Origin: Channa striata | Taxonomy: Eukaryota > Chordata > Actinopteri > Anabantiformes > Channidae | Direction of reading: 5' to 3' | Length of the DNA: 64,000 nucleotides | Assembly (NCBI GenBank): GCA_033026295.1 | Contig: JAUPFM010000109.1 | Span: 1-64,000, forward strand | Shown: positions 10,869 through 23,420 of the stretch, piece after piece | How the letters are laid out: every line of letters starts with the position of its first letter | Numbering within the stretch: the stretch's first letter is position 1 | Made by a program: the position numbers and the translations under genes | Notes under the pieces: generated by a model | The model's input: the letters and a program-made list of their open reading frames with translations, nothing else | Database searches by the model: none | What the model was told of the DNA's origin: nothing

Positions 10869-11574
10869 TTCACTCCCCTGTATGTGAAAGTGCAGGCCTC
10901 TGTCACTGCCTACTTTTTTTCTTTTCTTTTTTTGAAATTATCCCTGCCAACGTCAATGAGGCAGGAGGGGAAGGCAGGAGAGTGAAAAAGAAAGCCAGCG
11001 GCAGCCCTGGCCAGCCGTCTGCTGAGCACCATGGCGCGGAGTTCGAACCGGGGTACCAGGGGCACGAAACCCTGGGGGCCGTGGATTGAAAAGTGTAGCC
11101 GTCGGCGGGCTGTGCTTAAGAGTGGAGTGCGCATGTTGGACGGTGGGCAAGGTTCTGGAGGTGTGTGCGGGGAAACCGGGAGGCGCAGCCAGGCCTCCCG
11201 GGATAGGGGAGCAGCAGGCAGGGCCCAGGAGCTCTCTCGGCCTGCGCAGCAACAAGGAAGGCCTGGGCCCATTTGGCCACGCCCTGGGCACTTCAAAAGA
11301 CAAGGGCCCAGCCAGCAACACTGAGGTCAAGATTGAAGCCTTCTCAAAGCCCGGTTCCAAAAATGTGGGCTGCGCTGCCACCGGCTGGAGGACAATTCAA
11401 TGCAAAAGAGGCGGGCACGAGACCCGCTCGCTCACGGGGTTCGGAGAAGCAAGTGGGCGAGGGCACTGCGTCTCCTGCTCCCTCTAGTGACCGGCGGGCA
11501 AAATGCGGCTCGAAGCAAGGGGCGTGCCGCTGCTGCTATCACAGTATTTAGAGCTGTTGGTAGAGCCAGCCGTA

Positions 11575-11693
11575 GCTTACGGCCACACCGCTCCGGGCTG
11601 CCCGATCTCGTCCGATCTCGGAAGCCAAGCGGGGCGGGCCTGGTTAGTACCTGGTAGGAAGACCGCCTGGGAATACCAGGTGCTGTAAGCCTT
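11575..11693 (+). rRNA. 5S_rRNA: 5S rRNA gene copy 15
   Basis: A 119-nt consensus copy with TATTTAG. The upstream spacer has several small deletions (for example GCACTGCGTC for GCACTGTGGCGTC). Confidence 0.95.
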
Positions 11694-12414
11694 TTCACTC
11701 CCCTGTATGTGAAAGTGCAGGCCTCTGTCACTGCCTACTTTTTTCTTTTCTTTTTTTGAAATTATCCCTGCCAACGTCAATGAGGCAGGAGGAAAGGCAG
11801 GAGAGTGAAAAAGAAAGCCAGCGGCAGCCCTGGCCAGCCGTCTGCTGAGCACCATGGCGCGGAGTTCGAACCGGGGTACCAGGGCACGAAACCCTGGGGG
11901 CCGTGGATTGAAAAGTGTAGCCGTCGGCGGGCTGTGCTTAAGAGTGGAGTGCGCATGTTCGGACGGTGGGCAAGGTTCTGGAGGTGTGTGCGGGGGGAAA
12001 CCGGAGGCGCGCAACCAGGCCTCCCGGGAGGGGGAGCAGCAGGCAGGGCCCAGGAGCTCTCTCGGCCTGCGCAGCCTAAACAAGGAAGGCCTGGGCCCAT
12101 TTGGCCACGCCCTGGGCACTTCAAAAGACAAGGGCCCAGCCAGCAACACTGAGGTCAAGATTGAAGCCTTCTCAAAGCCCGGTTCCAAAAATGTGGGCTG
12201 CTGCGCTGCCACCGGCTGGAGGACAATTCAATGCAAAGAGGGGCGGGCACGAGACCCGCTCGCTCACGGGGTTCGGAGAAGCAAGTGGGGCGAGGGCACT
12301 GTGGCGTCTCCTGCTCCCTCTAGTGACCGGCGGGCAAAAAATGCTGCTCTGAAGCAAGGGGCGTGCCGCTGCTGCTATCACAGTATTTAAGAGCTGTTGG
12401 TAGAGCCAGCCGTA

Positions 12415-12533
12415 GCTTACGGCCACACCGCTCCGGGCTGCCCGATCTCGTCCGATCTCGGAAGCCAAGCGGGGCGGGCCTGGTTAGTACCTGGTAGGAA
12501 GACCGCCTGGGAATACCAGGTGCTGTAAGCCTT
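12415..12533 (+). rRNA. 5S_rRNA: 5S rRNA gene copy 16
   Basis: A 119-nt consensus copy with TATTTAA and TTTT immediately downstream. Confidence 0.95.
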
Positions 12534-13249
12534 TTCACTCCCCTGTATGTGAAAGTGCAGGCCTCTGTCACTGCCTACTTTTTTTCTTTTCTTTTTTTGA
12601 AATTATCCCTGCCAGCGTCAATGAGGCAGGAGGAAGGCAGGAGAGTGAAAAAGAAAGCCAGCGGCAGCCCTGGCCAGCCGTCTGCTGAGCACCATGGCGC
12701 GGAGTTGAACCGGGGTACCAGGGCACGAAACCCTGGGGGCCGTGGATTGAAAAAAGTGTAGCCGTCGGCGGGCTGTGCTTAAGAGTGGAGTGCGCATGTT
12801 GGACGGTGGGCAAGGTTCTGGGGTGTGTGTGGGGAAACCGGAGGCGCACCAGGCCTCCCGGGATAGGGAGCAGCAGGCAGGGCCCAGGAGCTCTCTCGGC
12901 CTGCGCAGCCTAAACAGGAAGGCCTGGGCCCATTTGGCCACGCCCTGGGCACTTCAAAAAAGACAAGGGCCCAGCCAGCAACACTGAGGTCAAGATTGAA
13001 GCCTTCTCAAAGCCCGGTTCCAAAAATGTGGGCTGCTGCGCTGCCACCGGCTGGAGGACAATTCAATGCAAAGCAAAGAGGCGGGCACGAGACCCGCTCG
13101 CTCACGGGGTTCGGAGAAGCAAGTGGGGCGGGCACTGTGGCGTCTCCTGCTCCCTCTAGTGACCGGCGGGCAAAATGCTGACTCTGAAGCAAGGGGCGTG
13201 CCGCTGCTGCTATCACAGTATTTAAGAGCTGTTGGTAGAGCCAGCCGTA

Positions 13250-13368
13250 GCTTACGGCCACACCGCTCCGGGCTGCCCGATCTCGTCCGATCTCGGAAGC
13301 CAAGCGGGGCGGGCCTGGTTAGTACCTGGTAGGAAGACCGCCTGGGAATACCAGGTGCTGTAAGCCTT
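13250..13368 (+). rRNA. 5S_rRNA: 5S rRNA gene copy 17
   Basis: A 119-nt consensus copy with TATTTAA. The upstream spacer shows the same GCAAAGCAAAG duplication as the one before copy 10. Confidence 0.95.
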
Positions 13369-14087
13369 TTCACTCCCCTGTATGTGAAAGTGCAGGCCTC
13401 TGTCACTGCCTACTTTTTTTCTTTTCTTTTTTTGAAATTATCCCTGCCAGCGTCAATGAGGCAGGAGGAAGGCAGGAGAGTGAAAAAGAAAGCCAGCGGC
13501 AGCCCTGGCCAGCCGTCTGCTGAGCACCATGGCCGCGGAGTTCGAACCGGGGTACCAGGGGCACGAAACCCTGGGGGCCGTGGATTGAAAAGTGTAGCCG
13601 TCGGCGGGCTGTGCTTAAGAGTGGGTGCGCATGTTCGGACGGTGGGCAAGGTTCTGGAGGTGTGTGCGGGGAAACCGGAGGCGCAGCCAGGCCTCCCGGG
13701 ATAGGGGGGAGCAGCAGGCAGGGCCCAGGAGCTCTCTCCCGGCCTGCGCAGCCTAAACAAGGAAGGCCTGGGCCCATTTGGCCACGCCCTGGGCACTTCA
13801 AAAGACAAGGGCCCAGCCAGCAACACTGAGGTCTAGATTGAAGCCTTCTCAAAGCCCGGTTCCAAAAATGTGGGCTGCGCTGCCACCGGCTGGAGGACAA
13901 TTCAATGCAAAAGGGGGCGGGCACGAGACCCGCTCGCTCACGGGGTTCGGAGAAGCAAGTGGGGCGAGGGCACTGTGGCGTCTCCTGCTCCCTCTAGTGA
14001 CCGGCGGGCAAAAATGCGACTCTGAAGCAAGGGGCGTGCCCGCTGCTGCTATCACAGTATTTAGAGCTGTTGGTAGAGCCAGCCGTA

Positions 14088-14206
14088 GCTTACGGCCACA
14101 CCGCTCCGGGCTGCCCGATCTCGTCCGATCTCGGAAGCCAAGCGGGGCGGGCCTGGTTAGTACCTGGTAGGAAGACCGCCTGGGAATACCAGGTGCTGTA
14201 AGCCTT
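14088..14206 (+). rRNA. 5S_rRNA: 5S rRNA gene copy 18
   Basis: A 119-nt consensus copy with TATTTAG. The upstream spacer is a mosaic: TCTAGA and ATGGCCGCGG together with the left-type CCGTCTG junction. Confidence 0.95.
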
Positions 14207-14920
14207 TTCACTCCCCTGTATGTGAAAGGCAGGCCTCTGTCACTGCCTACTTTTTTTCTTTTCTTTTTTTGAAATTATCCCTGCCAACGTCAATGAGGCA
14301 GGAGGAAAGGCAGGAGAGTGAAAAAGAAAGCCAGCGGCAGCCCTGGCCAGCCGTCTGCTGAGCACCATGGCGCGGAGTTCGAACCGGGGTACCAGGGCAC
14401 GAAACCCTGGGGGCCGTGGATTGAAAAGTGTAGCCGTCGGCGGGCTGTGCTTAAGAGTGGAGTGCGCATGTTGGACGGTGGGCAAGGTTCTGGAGGTGTG
14501 TGCGGGGGGAAACCGGGAGGCGCAGCCAGGCCTCCCGGGATAGGGGGGAGCAGCAGGCAGGGCCCAGGAGCTCTCTCGGCCTGCCGCAGCCTAAACAGGA
14601 AGGCCTGGGCCCATTTGGCCACGCCCTGGGCACTTCAAAAGACAAGGGCCCAGCCAGCAACACTGAGGTCAAGATTGAAGCCTTCTCAAAGCCCGGTTCC
14701 AAAAATGTGGGCTGACGCTGCCACCGGCTGGAGGACAATTCAATGCAAAAGGGGCGGGCACGAGACCCGCTCGCTCACGGGGTTCGGAGAAGCAAGTGGG
14801 CGAGGGCACTGTGGCGTCTCCTGCTCCCTCTAGTGACCGGCGGGCAAAAATGACTCTGAAGCAAGGGGCGTGCCGCTGCTGCTATCACAGTATTTAGAGC
14901 TGTTGGTAGAGCCAGCCGTA

Positions 14921-15039
14921 GCTTACGGCCACACCGCTCCGGGCTGCCCGATCTCGTCCGATCTCGGAAGCCAAGCGGGGCGGGCCTGGTTAGTACCTGG
15001 TAGGAAGACCGCCTGGGAATACCAGGTGCTGTAAGCCTT
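14921..15039 (+). rRNA. 5S_rRNA: 5S rRNA gene copy 19
   Basis: A 119-nt consensus copy with TATTTAG and an intact terminator. Confidence 0.95.
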
Positions 15040-15763
15040 TTCACTCCCCTGTATGTGAAAGTGCAGGCCTCTGTCACTGCTACTTTTTTTCTTTTTTTTT
15101 TTTTTTTGAAATTATCCCTGCCAACGTCAATGAGGCAGGAGGAAGGCAGGAGAGTGAAAAAGAAAGCCAGCGGCAGCCCTGGCCAGCCGTCTGCTGAGCA
15201 CCATGGCGCGGAGTTCGAACCGGGGTACCAGGGGCACGAAACCCTGGGGGCCGTGGATTGAAAAAGTGTAGCCGTCGGCGGGCTGTGCTTAAGAGTGGAG
15301 TGCGCATGTTGGACGGTGGGCAAGGTTCTGGAGGTGTGTGCGGGGAAACCGGGAGGCGCAACCAGGCCTCCCGGGAGGGGGGAGCAGCAGGCAGGGCCCA
15401 GGAGCTCTCTCGGCCTGCGCAGCCTAAACCAGGAAGGCCTGGGCCCATTTGGCCACGCCCTGGGCACTTCAAAAGACAAGGGCCCAGCCAGCAACACTGA
15501 GGTCAAGATTGAAGCCTTCTCAAAGCCCGGTTCCAAAAATGTGGGCTGCTGCGCTGCCACCGGCTGGAGGACAATTCAATGCAAAGAGGCGGGCACGAGA
15601 CCCGCTCGCTCACGGGGTTCGGAGAAGCAAGTGGGGCGAGGGCACTGTGGCGTCTCCTGCTCCCTCTAGTGACCGGCGGGCAAAAAATAGCAGCTCTGAA
15701 GCAAGCAAGGCGTGCCGCTGCTGCTATCACAGTATTTAAGAGCTGTTGGTAGAGCCAGCCGTA

Positions 15764-15882
15764 GCTTACGGCCACACCGCTCCGGGCTGCCCGATCTCGT
15801 CCGATCTCGGAAGCCAAGCGGGGCGGGCCTGGTTAGTACCTGGTAGGAAGACCGCCTGGGAATACCAGGTGCTGTAAGCCTT
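15764..15882 (+). rRNA. 5S_rRNA: 5S rRNA gene copy 20
   Basis: A 119-nt consensus copy with TATTTAA. About 70 nt upstream the spacer has a GCAAGCAAGG micro-duplication. Confidence 0.95.
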
Positions 15883-16600
15883 TTCACTCCCCTGTATGTG
15901 AAAGTGCAGGCCTCTGTCACTGCCTTTTTTTCTTTTCTTTTTTTGAAATTATCCCTGCCAAGCGTCAATGAGGCAGGAGGAAGGCAGGAGAGTGAAAAAG
16001 AAAGCCAGCGGCAGCCCTGGCCAGCCGTCTGCTGAGCACCATGGCGCGGAGTTCGAACCGGGGTACCAGGGGCACGAAACCCTGGGGGCCGTGGATTGAA
16101 AAGTGTAGCCGTCGGCGGGCTGTGCTTAAGAGTGGAGTGCGCATGTTCGGACGGTGGGCAAGGTTCTGGAGGTGTGTGCGGGGAAACCGGGAGGCGCACC
16201 AGGCCTCCCGGGGATAGGGGGAGCAGCAGGCAGGGCCCAGGAGCTCTCTCGGCCTGCGCAGCCTAAACAAGGAAGGCCTGGGCCCATTTGGCCACGCCCT
16301 GGGCACTTCAAAAGACAAGGGCCCAGCCAGCAACACTGAGGTCAAGATTGAAGCCTTCTCAAAGCCCGGTTCCAAAAATGTGGGCTGCAACGCTGCCACC
16401 GGCTGGAGGACAATTCAATGCAAAAAGGGCGGGCACGAGACCCGCTCGCTCACGGGGTTCGGAGAAGCAAGTGGGGCGAGGGCACTGTGGCGTCTCCTGC
16501 TCCCTCTAGTGACCGGCGGGCAAAATGTAACGGCTCTGAAGCAAGGGGCGTGCCGCTGCTGCTATCACAGTATTTAGAGCTGTTGGTAGAGCCAGCCGTA

Positions 16601-16719
16601 GCTTACGGCCACACCGCTCCGGGCTGCCCGATCTCGTCCGATCTCGGAAGCCAAGCGGGGCGGGCCTGGTTAGTACCTGGTAGGAAGACCGCCTGGGAAT
16701 ACCAGGTGCTGTAAGCCTT
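16601..16719 (+). rRNA. 5S_rRNA: 5S rRNA gene copy 21
   Basis: A 119-nt consensus copy with TATTTAG. The upstream AAAATGTAACGG motif is the version that becomes general on the right. Confidence 0.95.
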
Positions 16720-17430
16720 TTCACTCCCCTGTATGTGAAAGTGCAGGCCTCTGTCACTGCCTACTTTTTTTTTTTTTTTTTTTTTGAAATTATCCCTGCC
16801 AGCGTCAATGAGGCAGGAGGGGAAGGCAGGAGAGTGAAAAAGAAAGCCAGCGGCAGCCCTGGCCAGCCGTCTGCTGAGCACCATGGCGCGGAGTTGAACC
16901 GGGGTACCAGGGCACGAAACCCTGGGGGCCGTGGATTGAAAAGTGTAGCCGTCGGCGGGCTGTGCTTAAGAGTGGAGTGCGCATGTTCGGACGGTGGGCA
17001 AGGTTCTGGAGGTGTGTGCGGGGAAACCGGGAGGCGCACCAGGCCTCCCGGGATAGGGGAGCAGCAGGCAGGGCCCAGGAGCTCTCTCCCGGCCTGCGCA
17101 GCCTAAACAGGAAGGCCTGGGCCCATTTGGCCACGCCCTGGGCACTTCAAAGACAAGGGCCCAGCCAGCAACACTGAGGTCAAGATTGAAGCCTTCTCAA
17201 AGCCCGGTTCCAAAAATGTGGGCTGCGCTGCCACCGGCTGGAGGACAATTCAATGCAAAAGAGGCGGGCACGAGACCCGCTCGCTCACGGGGTTCGGAGA
17301 AGCAAGTGGGGCGAGGGCACTGTGGCGTCTCCTGCTCCCTCTAGTGACCGGCGGGCAAAATGACTCTGAAGCAAGGGGCGTGCCGCTGCTGCTATCACAG
17401 TATTTAGAGCTGTTGGTAGAGCCAGCCGTA

Positions 17431-17556
17431 GCTTACGGCCCACACGCGCCGGGCTGCCCGATCTCGATCGTCGTCCGATCTCGGAAGCCAAGCGGGGCGG
17501 GCCTGGTTAGTACCTGGTAGGAAGACCGCCTGGGAATACCAGGTGCTGTAAGCCTT
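17431..17556 (+). rRNA. 5S_rRNA: 5S rRNA gene copy 22, rearranged (probable pseudogene)
   Basis: It is 126 nt long and the most altered copy. The 5' domain reads GGCCCACACGCGCCGGG, and loop C/helix III has a 7-nt insertion (CTCGATCGTCGTCCG). The A box, C box and terminator are unchanged, so Pol III could still initiate, but helix II and loop C should not fold normally. TATTTAG is upstream. Confidence 0.85.
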
Positions 17557-18276
17557 TTCACTCCCCTGTATGTGAAAGTGCAGGCCTCTGTCACTGCCTT
17601 TTTTTTTTTTCTTTTCTTTTTTTGAAATTATCCCTGCCACGTCAATGAGGCAGGAGGAAAGGCAGGAGAGTGAAAAAGAAAGCCAGCGGCAGCCCTGGCC
17701 AGCCGTCTGCTGAGCACCATGGCGCGGAGTTGAACCGGGGTACCAGGGGCACGAAACCCTGGGGGCCGTGGATGAAAAAAGTGTAGCCGTCGGCGGGCTG
17801 TGCTTAAGAGTGGAGTGCGCATGTTGGACGGTGGGCAAGGTTCTGGAGTGTGTGTGGGGAAACCGGGAGGCGCAACCAGGCCTCCCGGGATAGGGGAGCA
17901 GCAGGCAGGGCCCAGGAGCTCTCTCGGCCTGCGCAGCCTAAACAGGAAGGCCTGGGCCCCCATTTGGCCACGCCCTGGGCACTTCAAAAGACAAGGGCCC
18001 AGCCAGCAACACTGAGGTCAAGATTGAAGCCTTCTCAAAGCCCGGTTCCAAAAATGTGGGCTGCAACGCTGCCACCGGCTGGAGGACAATTCAATGCAAA
18101 GAGGGGCGGGCACGAGACCCGCTCGCTCACGGGGTTCGGAGAAGCAAGTGGGGCGAGGGCACTGTGGCGTCTCCTGCTCCCTCTAGTGACGGCGGGCAAA
18201 ATGTAGCTGACTGAAGCAAGGGGCGTGCCCGCTGCTGCTATCACAGTATTTAGAGCTGTTGGTAGAGCCAGCCGTA

Positions 18277-18395
18277 GCTTACGGCCACACCGCTCCGGGC
18301 TGCCCGATCTCGTCCGATCTCGGAAGCCAAGCGGGGCGGGCCTGGTTAGTACCTGGTAGGAAGACCGCCTGGGAATACCAGGTGCTGTAAGCCTT
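18277..18395 (+). rRNA. 5S_rRNA: 5S rRNA gene copy 23
   Basis: A 119-nt consensus copy with TATTTAG. It lies just after the rearranged copy 22 and is itself normal. Confidence 0.95.
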
Positions 18396-19113
18396 TTCAC
18401 TCCCCTGTATGTGAAAGTGCAGGCCTCTGTCACTGCCTACTTTTTTTTTTTTTTTTTTGAAATTATCCCTGCCAGCGTCAATGAGGCAGGAGGGAAGGCA
18501 GGAGAGTGAAAAAGAAAGCCAGCGGCAGCCCTGGCCAGCCGTCTGCTGAGCACCATGGCGCGGAGTTGAACCGGGGTACCAGGGGGCACGAAACCCTGGG
18601 GGCCGTGGATTGAAAAGTGTAGCCGTCGGCGGGCTGTGCTTAAGAGTGGAGTGCGCATGTTGGACGGTGGGCAAGGTTCTGGAGGTGTGTGCGGGAAACC
18701 GGGAGGCGCAGCCAGGCCTCCCCGGGATAGGGGAGCAGCAGGCAGGGCCCAGGAGCTCTCTCCCGGCCTGCGCAGCCTAAACCAGGAAGGCCTGGGCCCA
18801 TTTGGCCACCCCCTGGGCACTTCAAAAGACAAGGGCCCAGCCAGCAACACTGAGGTCTAGATTGAAGCCTTCTCAAAGCCCGGTTCCAAAAATGTGGGCT
18901 GCTGCGCTGCCACCGGCTGGAGGACAATTCAATGCAAAAAGGGCGGGCACGAGACCCGCTCGCTCACGGGGTTCGGAGAAGCAAGTGGGGCGAGGGCACT
19001 GTGGCGTCTCCTGCTCCCTCTAGTGACGGCGGGCAAAAATGCGAGCTCTGAAGCAAGGGGCGTGCCGCTGCTGCTATCACAGTATTTAAGAGCTGTTGGT
19101 AGAGCCAGCCGTA

Positions 19114-19233
19114 GCTTACGGCCACACCGCTCCGGGCTGCCCGATCTCGTCCGATCTCGGAAGCCAAGCGGGGCTGGGCCTGGTTAGTACCTGGTAGGAA
19201 GACCGCCTGGGAATACCAGGTGCTGTAAGCCTT
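19114..19233 (+). rRNA. 5S_rRNA: 5S rRNA gene copy 24, 120-nt T variant
   Basis: A 120-nt copy with GGGGCTGGGCC in helix II (T where the right zone has C), a variant shared only with copy 26. TATTTAA is present. The upstream spacer carries TCTAGA and CCACCCCCTGG. Confidence 0.94.
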
Positions 19234-19952
19234 TTCACTCCCCTGTATGTGAAAGTGCAGGCCTCTGTCACTGCCTACTTTTTTTCTTTTCTTTTTTGAA
19301 ATTATCCCTGCCAGCGTCAATGAGGCAGGGAGGAAGGCAGGAGAGTGAAAAAGAAAGCCAGCGGCAGCCCTGGCCAGCCGTCTGCTGAGCACCATGGCGC
19401 GGAGTTCGAACCGGGGTACCAGGGGCACGAAACCCTGGGGGCCGTGGATTGAAAAGTGTAGCCGTCGGCGGGCTGTGTAAGAGTGGAGTGCGCATGTTCG
19501 GACGGTGGGCAAGGTTCTGGAGGTGTGTGCGGGGAAACCCGGAGGCGCAGCCAGGCCTCCCGGGATAGGGGAGCAGCAGGCAGGGCCCAGGAGCTCTCTC
19601 GGCCTGCGCAGCCTAAACAGGAAGGCCTGGGCCCATTTGGCCACGCCCTGGGCACTCAAAAAAAGACAAGGGCCCAGCCAGCAACACTGAGGTCAAGATT
19701 GAAGCCTTCTCAAAGCCCGGTTCCAAAAATGTGGGCTGCTGCGCTGCCACCGGCTGGAGGACAATTCAATGCAAAAAGGGGCGGGCACGAGACCCGCTCG
19801 CTCACGGGGTTCGGAGAAGCAAGTGGGGCGAGGGCACTGTGGCGTCTCCTGCTCCCTCTAGTGACCGGCGGGCAAAAAAATGCTGCTCTGAAGCAAGGGG
19901 CGTGCCGCTGCTGCTATCACAGTATTTAGAGCTGTTGGTAGAGCCAGCCGTA

Positions 19953-20071
19953 GCTTACGGCCACACCGCTCCGGGCTGCCCGATCTCGTCCGATCTCGGA
20001 AGCCAAGCGGGGCGGGCCTGGTTAGTACCTGGTAGGAAGACCGCCTGGGAATACCAGGTGCTGTAAGCCTT
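19953..20071 (+). rRNA. 5S_rRNA: 5S rRNA gene copy 25
   Basis: A 119-nt consensus copy with TATTTAG, sandwiched between the two GGCTGGG copies. Confidence 0.95.
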
Positions 20072-20784
20072 TTCACTCCCCTGTATGTGAAAGTGCAGGC
20101 CTCTGTCACTGCCTTTTTTTTTTCTTTTTTTTTTTTGAAATTATCCCTGCCAGCGTCAATGAGGAGGAGGAAGGCAGGAGAGTGAAAAAGAAAGCCAGCG
20201 GCAGCCCTGGCCAGCCGTCTGCTGAGCACCATGGCGCGGAGTTGAACCGGGGTACCAGGGGCACGAAACCCTGGGGGCCGTGGATTGAAAAGTGTAGCCG
20301 TCGGCGGGCTGTGCTTAAGAGTGGAGTGCGCATGTTGGACGGTGGGCAAGGTTCTGGAGGTGTGTGCGGGAAACCGGGAGGCGCAACCAGGCCTCCCGGG
20401 ATAGGGAGCAGCAGGCAGGGCCCAGGAGCTCTCTCCCGGCCTGCGCAGCCTAAACCAGGAAGGCCTGGGCCCATTTGGCCACCCCCTGGGCACTTCAAAA
20501 GACAAGGGCCCAGCCAGCAACACTGAGGTCTAGATTGAAGCCTTCTCAAAGCCCGGTTCCAAAAATGTGGGCTGCAACGCTGCCACCGGCTGGAGGACAA
20601 TTCAATGCAAAAGAGGCGGGCACGAGACCCGCTCGCTCACGGGGTTCGGAGAAGCAAGTGGGCGAGGGCACTGTGGCGTCTCCTGCTCCCTCTAGTGACC
20701 GGCGGGCAAAATGTAACTCTGAAGCAAGGGGCGTGCCGCTGCTGCTATCACAGTATTTAAGAGCTGTTGGTAGAGCCAGCCGTA

Positions 20785-20904
20785 GCTTACGGCCACACCG
20801 CTCCGGGCTGCCCGATCTCGTCCGATCTCGGAAGCCAAGCGGGGCTGGGCCTGGTTAGTACCTGGTAGGAAGACCGCCTGGGAATACCAGGTGCTGTAAG
20901 CCTT
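20785..20904 (+). rRNA. 5S_rRNA: 5S rRNA gene copy 26, 120-nt T variant
   Basis: A 120-nt copy with GGGGCTGGGCC. The upstream spacer shares TCTAGA and CCACCCCCTGG with that of copy 24, so the two units look like recent duplicates separated by one different unit. Confidence 0.94.
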
Positions 20905-21623
20905 TTCACTCCCCTGTATGTGAAAGTGCAGGCCTCTGTCACTGCCTACTTTTTTTTTTTTTTTTTTTTTGAAATTATCCCTGCCAACGTCAATGAGGGC
21001 AGGAGGGAAGGCAGGAGAGTGAAAAAAAGAAAGCCAGCGGCAGCCCTGGCCAGCCGTCTGCTGAGCACCATGGCGCGGAGTTGAACCGGGGTACCAGGGG
21101 CACGAAACCCTGGGGGCCGTGGATTGAAAAAGTGTAGCCGTCGGCGGGCTGTGCTTAGAGTGGAGTGCGCATGTTGGACGGTGGGCAAGGTTCTGGAGGT
21201 GTGTGCGGGGAAACCGGGAGGCGCAACCAGGCCTCCCGGGATAGGGGAGCAGCAGGCAGGGCCCAGGAGCTCTCTCGGCCTGCGCAGCCTAAACCAGGAA
21301 GGCCTGGGCCCATTTGGCCACGCCCTGGGCACTTCAAAAGACAAGGGCCCAGCCAGCAACACTGAGGTCAAGATTGAAGCCTTCTCAAAGCCCGGTTCCA
21401 AAAATGTGGGCTGCAACGCTGCCACCGGCTGGAGGACAATTCAATGCAAAAAGAGGCGGGCACGAGACCCGCTCGCTCACGGGGTTCGGAGAAGCAAGTG
21501 GGCGAGGGCACTGTGGCGTCTCCTGCTCCCTCTAGTGACGGCGGGCAAAATGCGGCTCTGAAGCAAGGGGCGTGCCGCTGCTGCTATCACAGTATTTAAG
21601 AGCTGTTGGTAGAGCCAGCCGTA

Positions 21624-21742
21624 GCTTACGGCCACACCGCTCCGGGCTGCCCGATCTCGTCCGATCTCGGAAGCCAAGCGGGGCGGGCCTGGTTAGTACC
21701 TGGTAGGAAGACCGCCTGGGAATACCAGGTGCTGTAAGCCTT
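21624..21742 (+). rRNA. 5S_rRNA: 5S rRNA gene copy 27
   Basis: A 119-nt consensus copy with TATTTAA. It is followed by an uninterrupted T run in place of the usual T/C tract. Confidence 0.95.
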
Positions 21743-22469
21743 TTCACTCCCCTGTATGTGAAAGTGCAGGCCTCTGTCACTGCCTACTTTTTTTTTTTTT
21801 TTTTTTTTTTTGAAATTATCCCTGCCAGTCGTCAATGAGGAGGAGGAGGAAAGGCAGGAGAGTGAAAAAAAGAAAGCCAGCGGCAGCCCTGGCCAGCCGT
21901 CTGCTGAGCACCATGGCGCGGAGTTCGAACCGGGGTACCAGGGGCACGAAACCCTGGGGGCCGTGGATTGAAAAAAGTGTAGCCGTCGGCGGGCTGTGCT
22001 TAAGAGTGGAGTGCGCATGTTCGGACGGTGGGCAAGGTTCTGGAGGTGTGTGCGGGGAAACCGGAGGCGCAACCAGGCCTCCCGGGAGGGGAGCAGCAGG
22101 CAGGGCCCAGGAGCTCTCTCGGCCTGCGCAGCCTAAACCAGGAAGGCCTGGGCCCATTTGGCCACGCCCTGGGCACTTCAAAAGACAAGGGCCCAGCCAG
22201 CAACACTGAGGTCAAGATTGAAGCCTTCTCAAAGCCCGGTTCCCAAAAATGTGGGCTGCAACGCTGCCACCGGCTGGAGGACAATTCAATGCAAAGAGGG
22301 GCGGGCACGAGACCCGCTCGCTCACGGGGTTCGGAGAAGCAAGTGGGGCGAGGGCACTGTGGCGTCTCCTGCTCCCTCTAGTGACCGGCGGGCAAAATGC
22401 TGCTCTGAAGCAAGGGCGTGCCGCTGCTGCTATCACAGTATTTAAGAGCTGTTGGTAGAGCCAGCCGTA

Positions 22470-22588
22470 GCTTACGGCCACACCGCTCCGGGCTGCCCGA
22501 TCTCGTCCGATCTCGGAAGCCAAGCGGGGCGGGCCTGGTTAGTACCTGGTAGGAAGACCGCCTGGGAATACCAGGTGCTGTAAGCCTT
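22470..22588 (+). rRNA. 5S_rRNA: 5S rRNA gene copy 28
   Basis: A 119-nt consensus copy with TATTTAA and an intact terminator. Confidence 0.95.
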
Positions 22589-23301
22589 TTCACTCCCCTG
22601 TATGTGAAAGTGCAGGCCTCTGTCACTGCCTACTTTTTTTCTTTTCTTTTTTTGAAATTATCCCTGCCAGCGTCAATGAGGCAGGAGGAGGAAGGCAGGA
22701 GAAAAAGAAAGCCAGCGGCAGCCCTGGCCAGCCGTCTGCTGAGCACCATGGCGCGGAGTTGAACCGGGGTACCAGGGGCACGAAACCCTGGGGGCCGTGG
22801 ATTGAAAAGTGTAGCCGTCGGCGGGCTGTGCTTAAGAGTGGAGTGCGCATGTTGGACGGTGGGCAAGGTTCTGGAGGTGTGTGCGGGGGAAACCGGAGGC
22901 GCAACCAGGCCTCCCGGGATAGGGGAGCAGCAGGCAGGGCCCAGGAGCTCTCTCGGCCTGCGCAGCCTAAACCAGGAAGGCCTGGGCCCATTTGGCCACG
23001 CCCTGGGCACTTCAAAAGACAAGGGCCCAGCCAGCAACACTGAGGTCAAGATTGAAGCCTTCTCAAAGCCCGGTTCCAAAAATGTGGGCTGCAACGCTGC
23101 CACCGGCTGGAGGACAATTCAATGCAAAAGGGGCGGGCACGAGACCCGCTCGCTCACGGGGTTCGGAGAAGCAAGTGGGGCGAGGGCACTGTGGCGTCTC
23201 CTGCTCCCTCTAGTGACCGGCGGGCAAAATGTGACTCTGAAGCAAGGGGCGTGCCGCTGCTGCTATCACAGTATTTAGAGCTGTTGGTAGAGCCAGCCGT
23301 A

Positions 23302-23420
23302 GCTTACGGCCACACCGCTCCGGGCTGCCCGATCTCGTCCGATCTCGGAAGCCAAGCGGGGCGGGCCTGGTTAGTACCTGGTAGGAAGACCGCCTGGGAA
23401 TACCAGGTGCTGTAAGCCTT
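23302..23420 (+). rRNA. 5S_rRNA: 5S rRNA gene copy 29
   Basis: A 119-nt consensus copy with TATTTAG. Confidence 0.95.
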
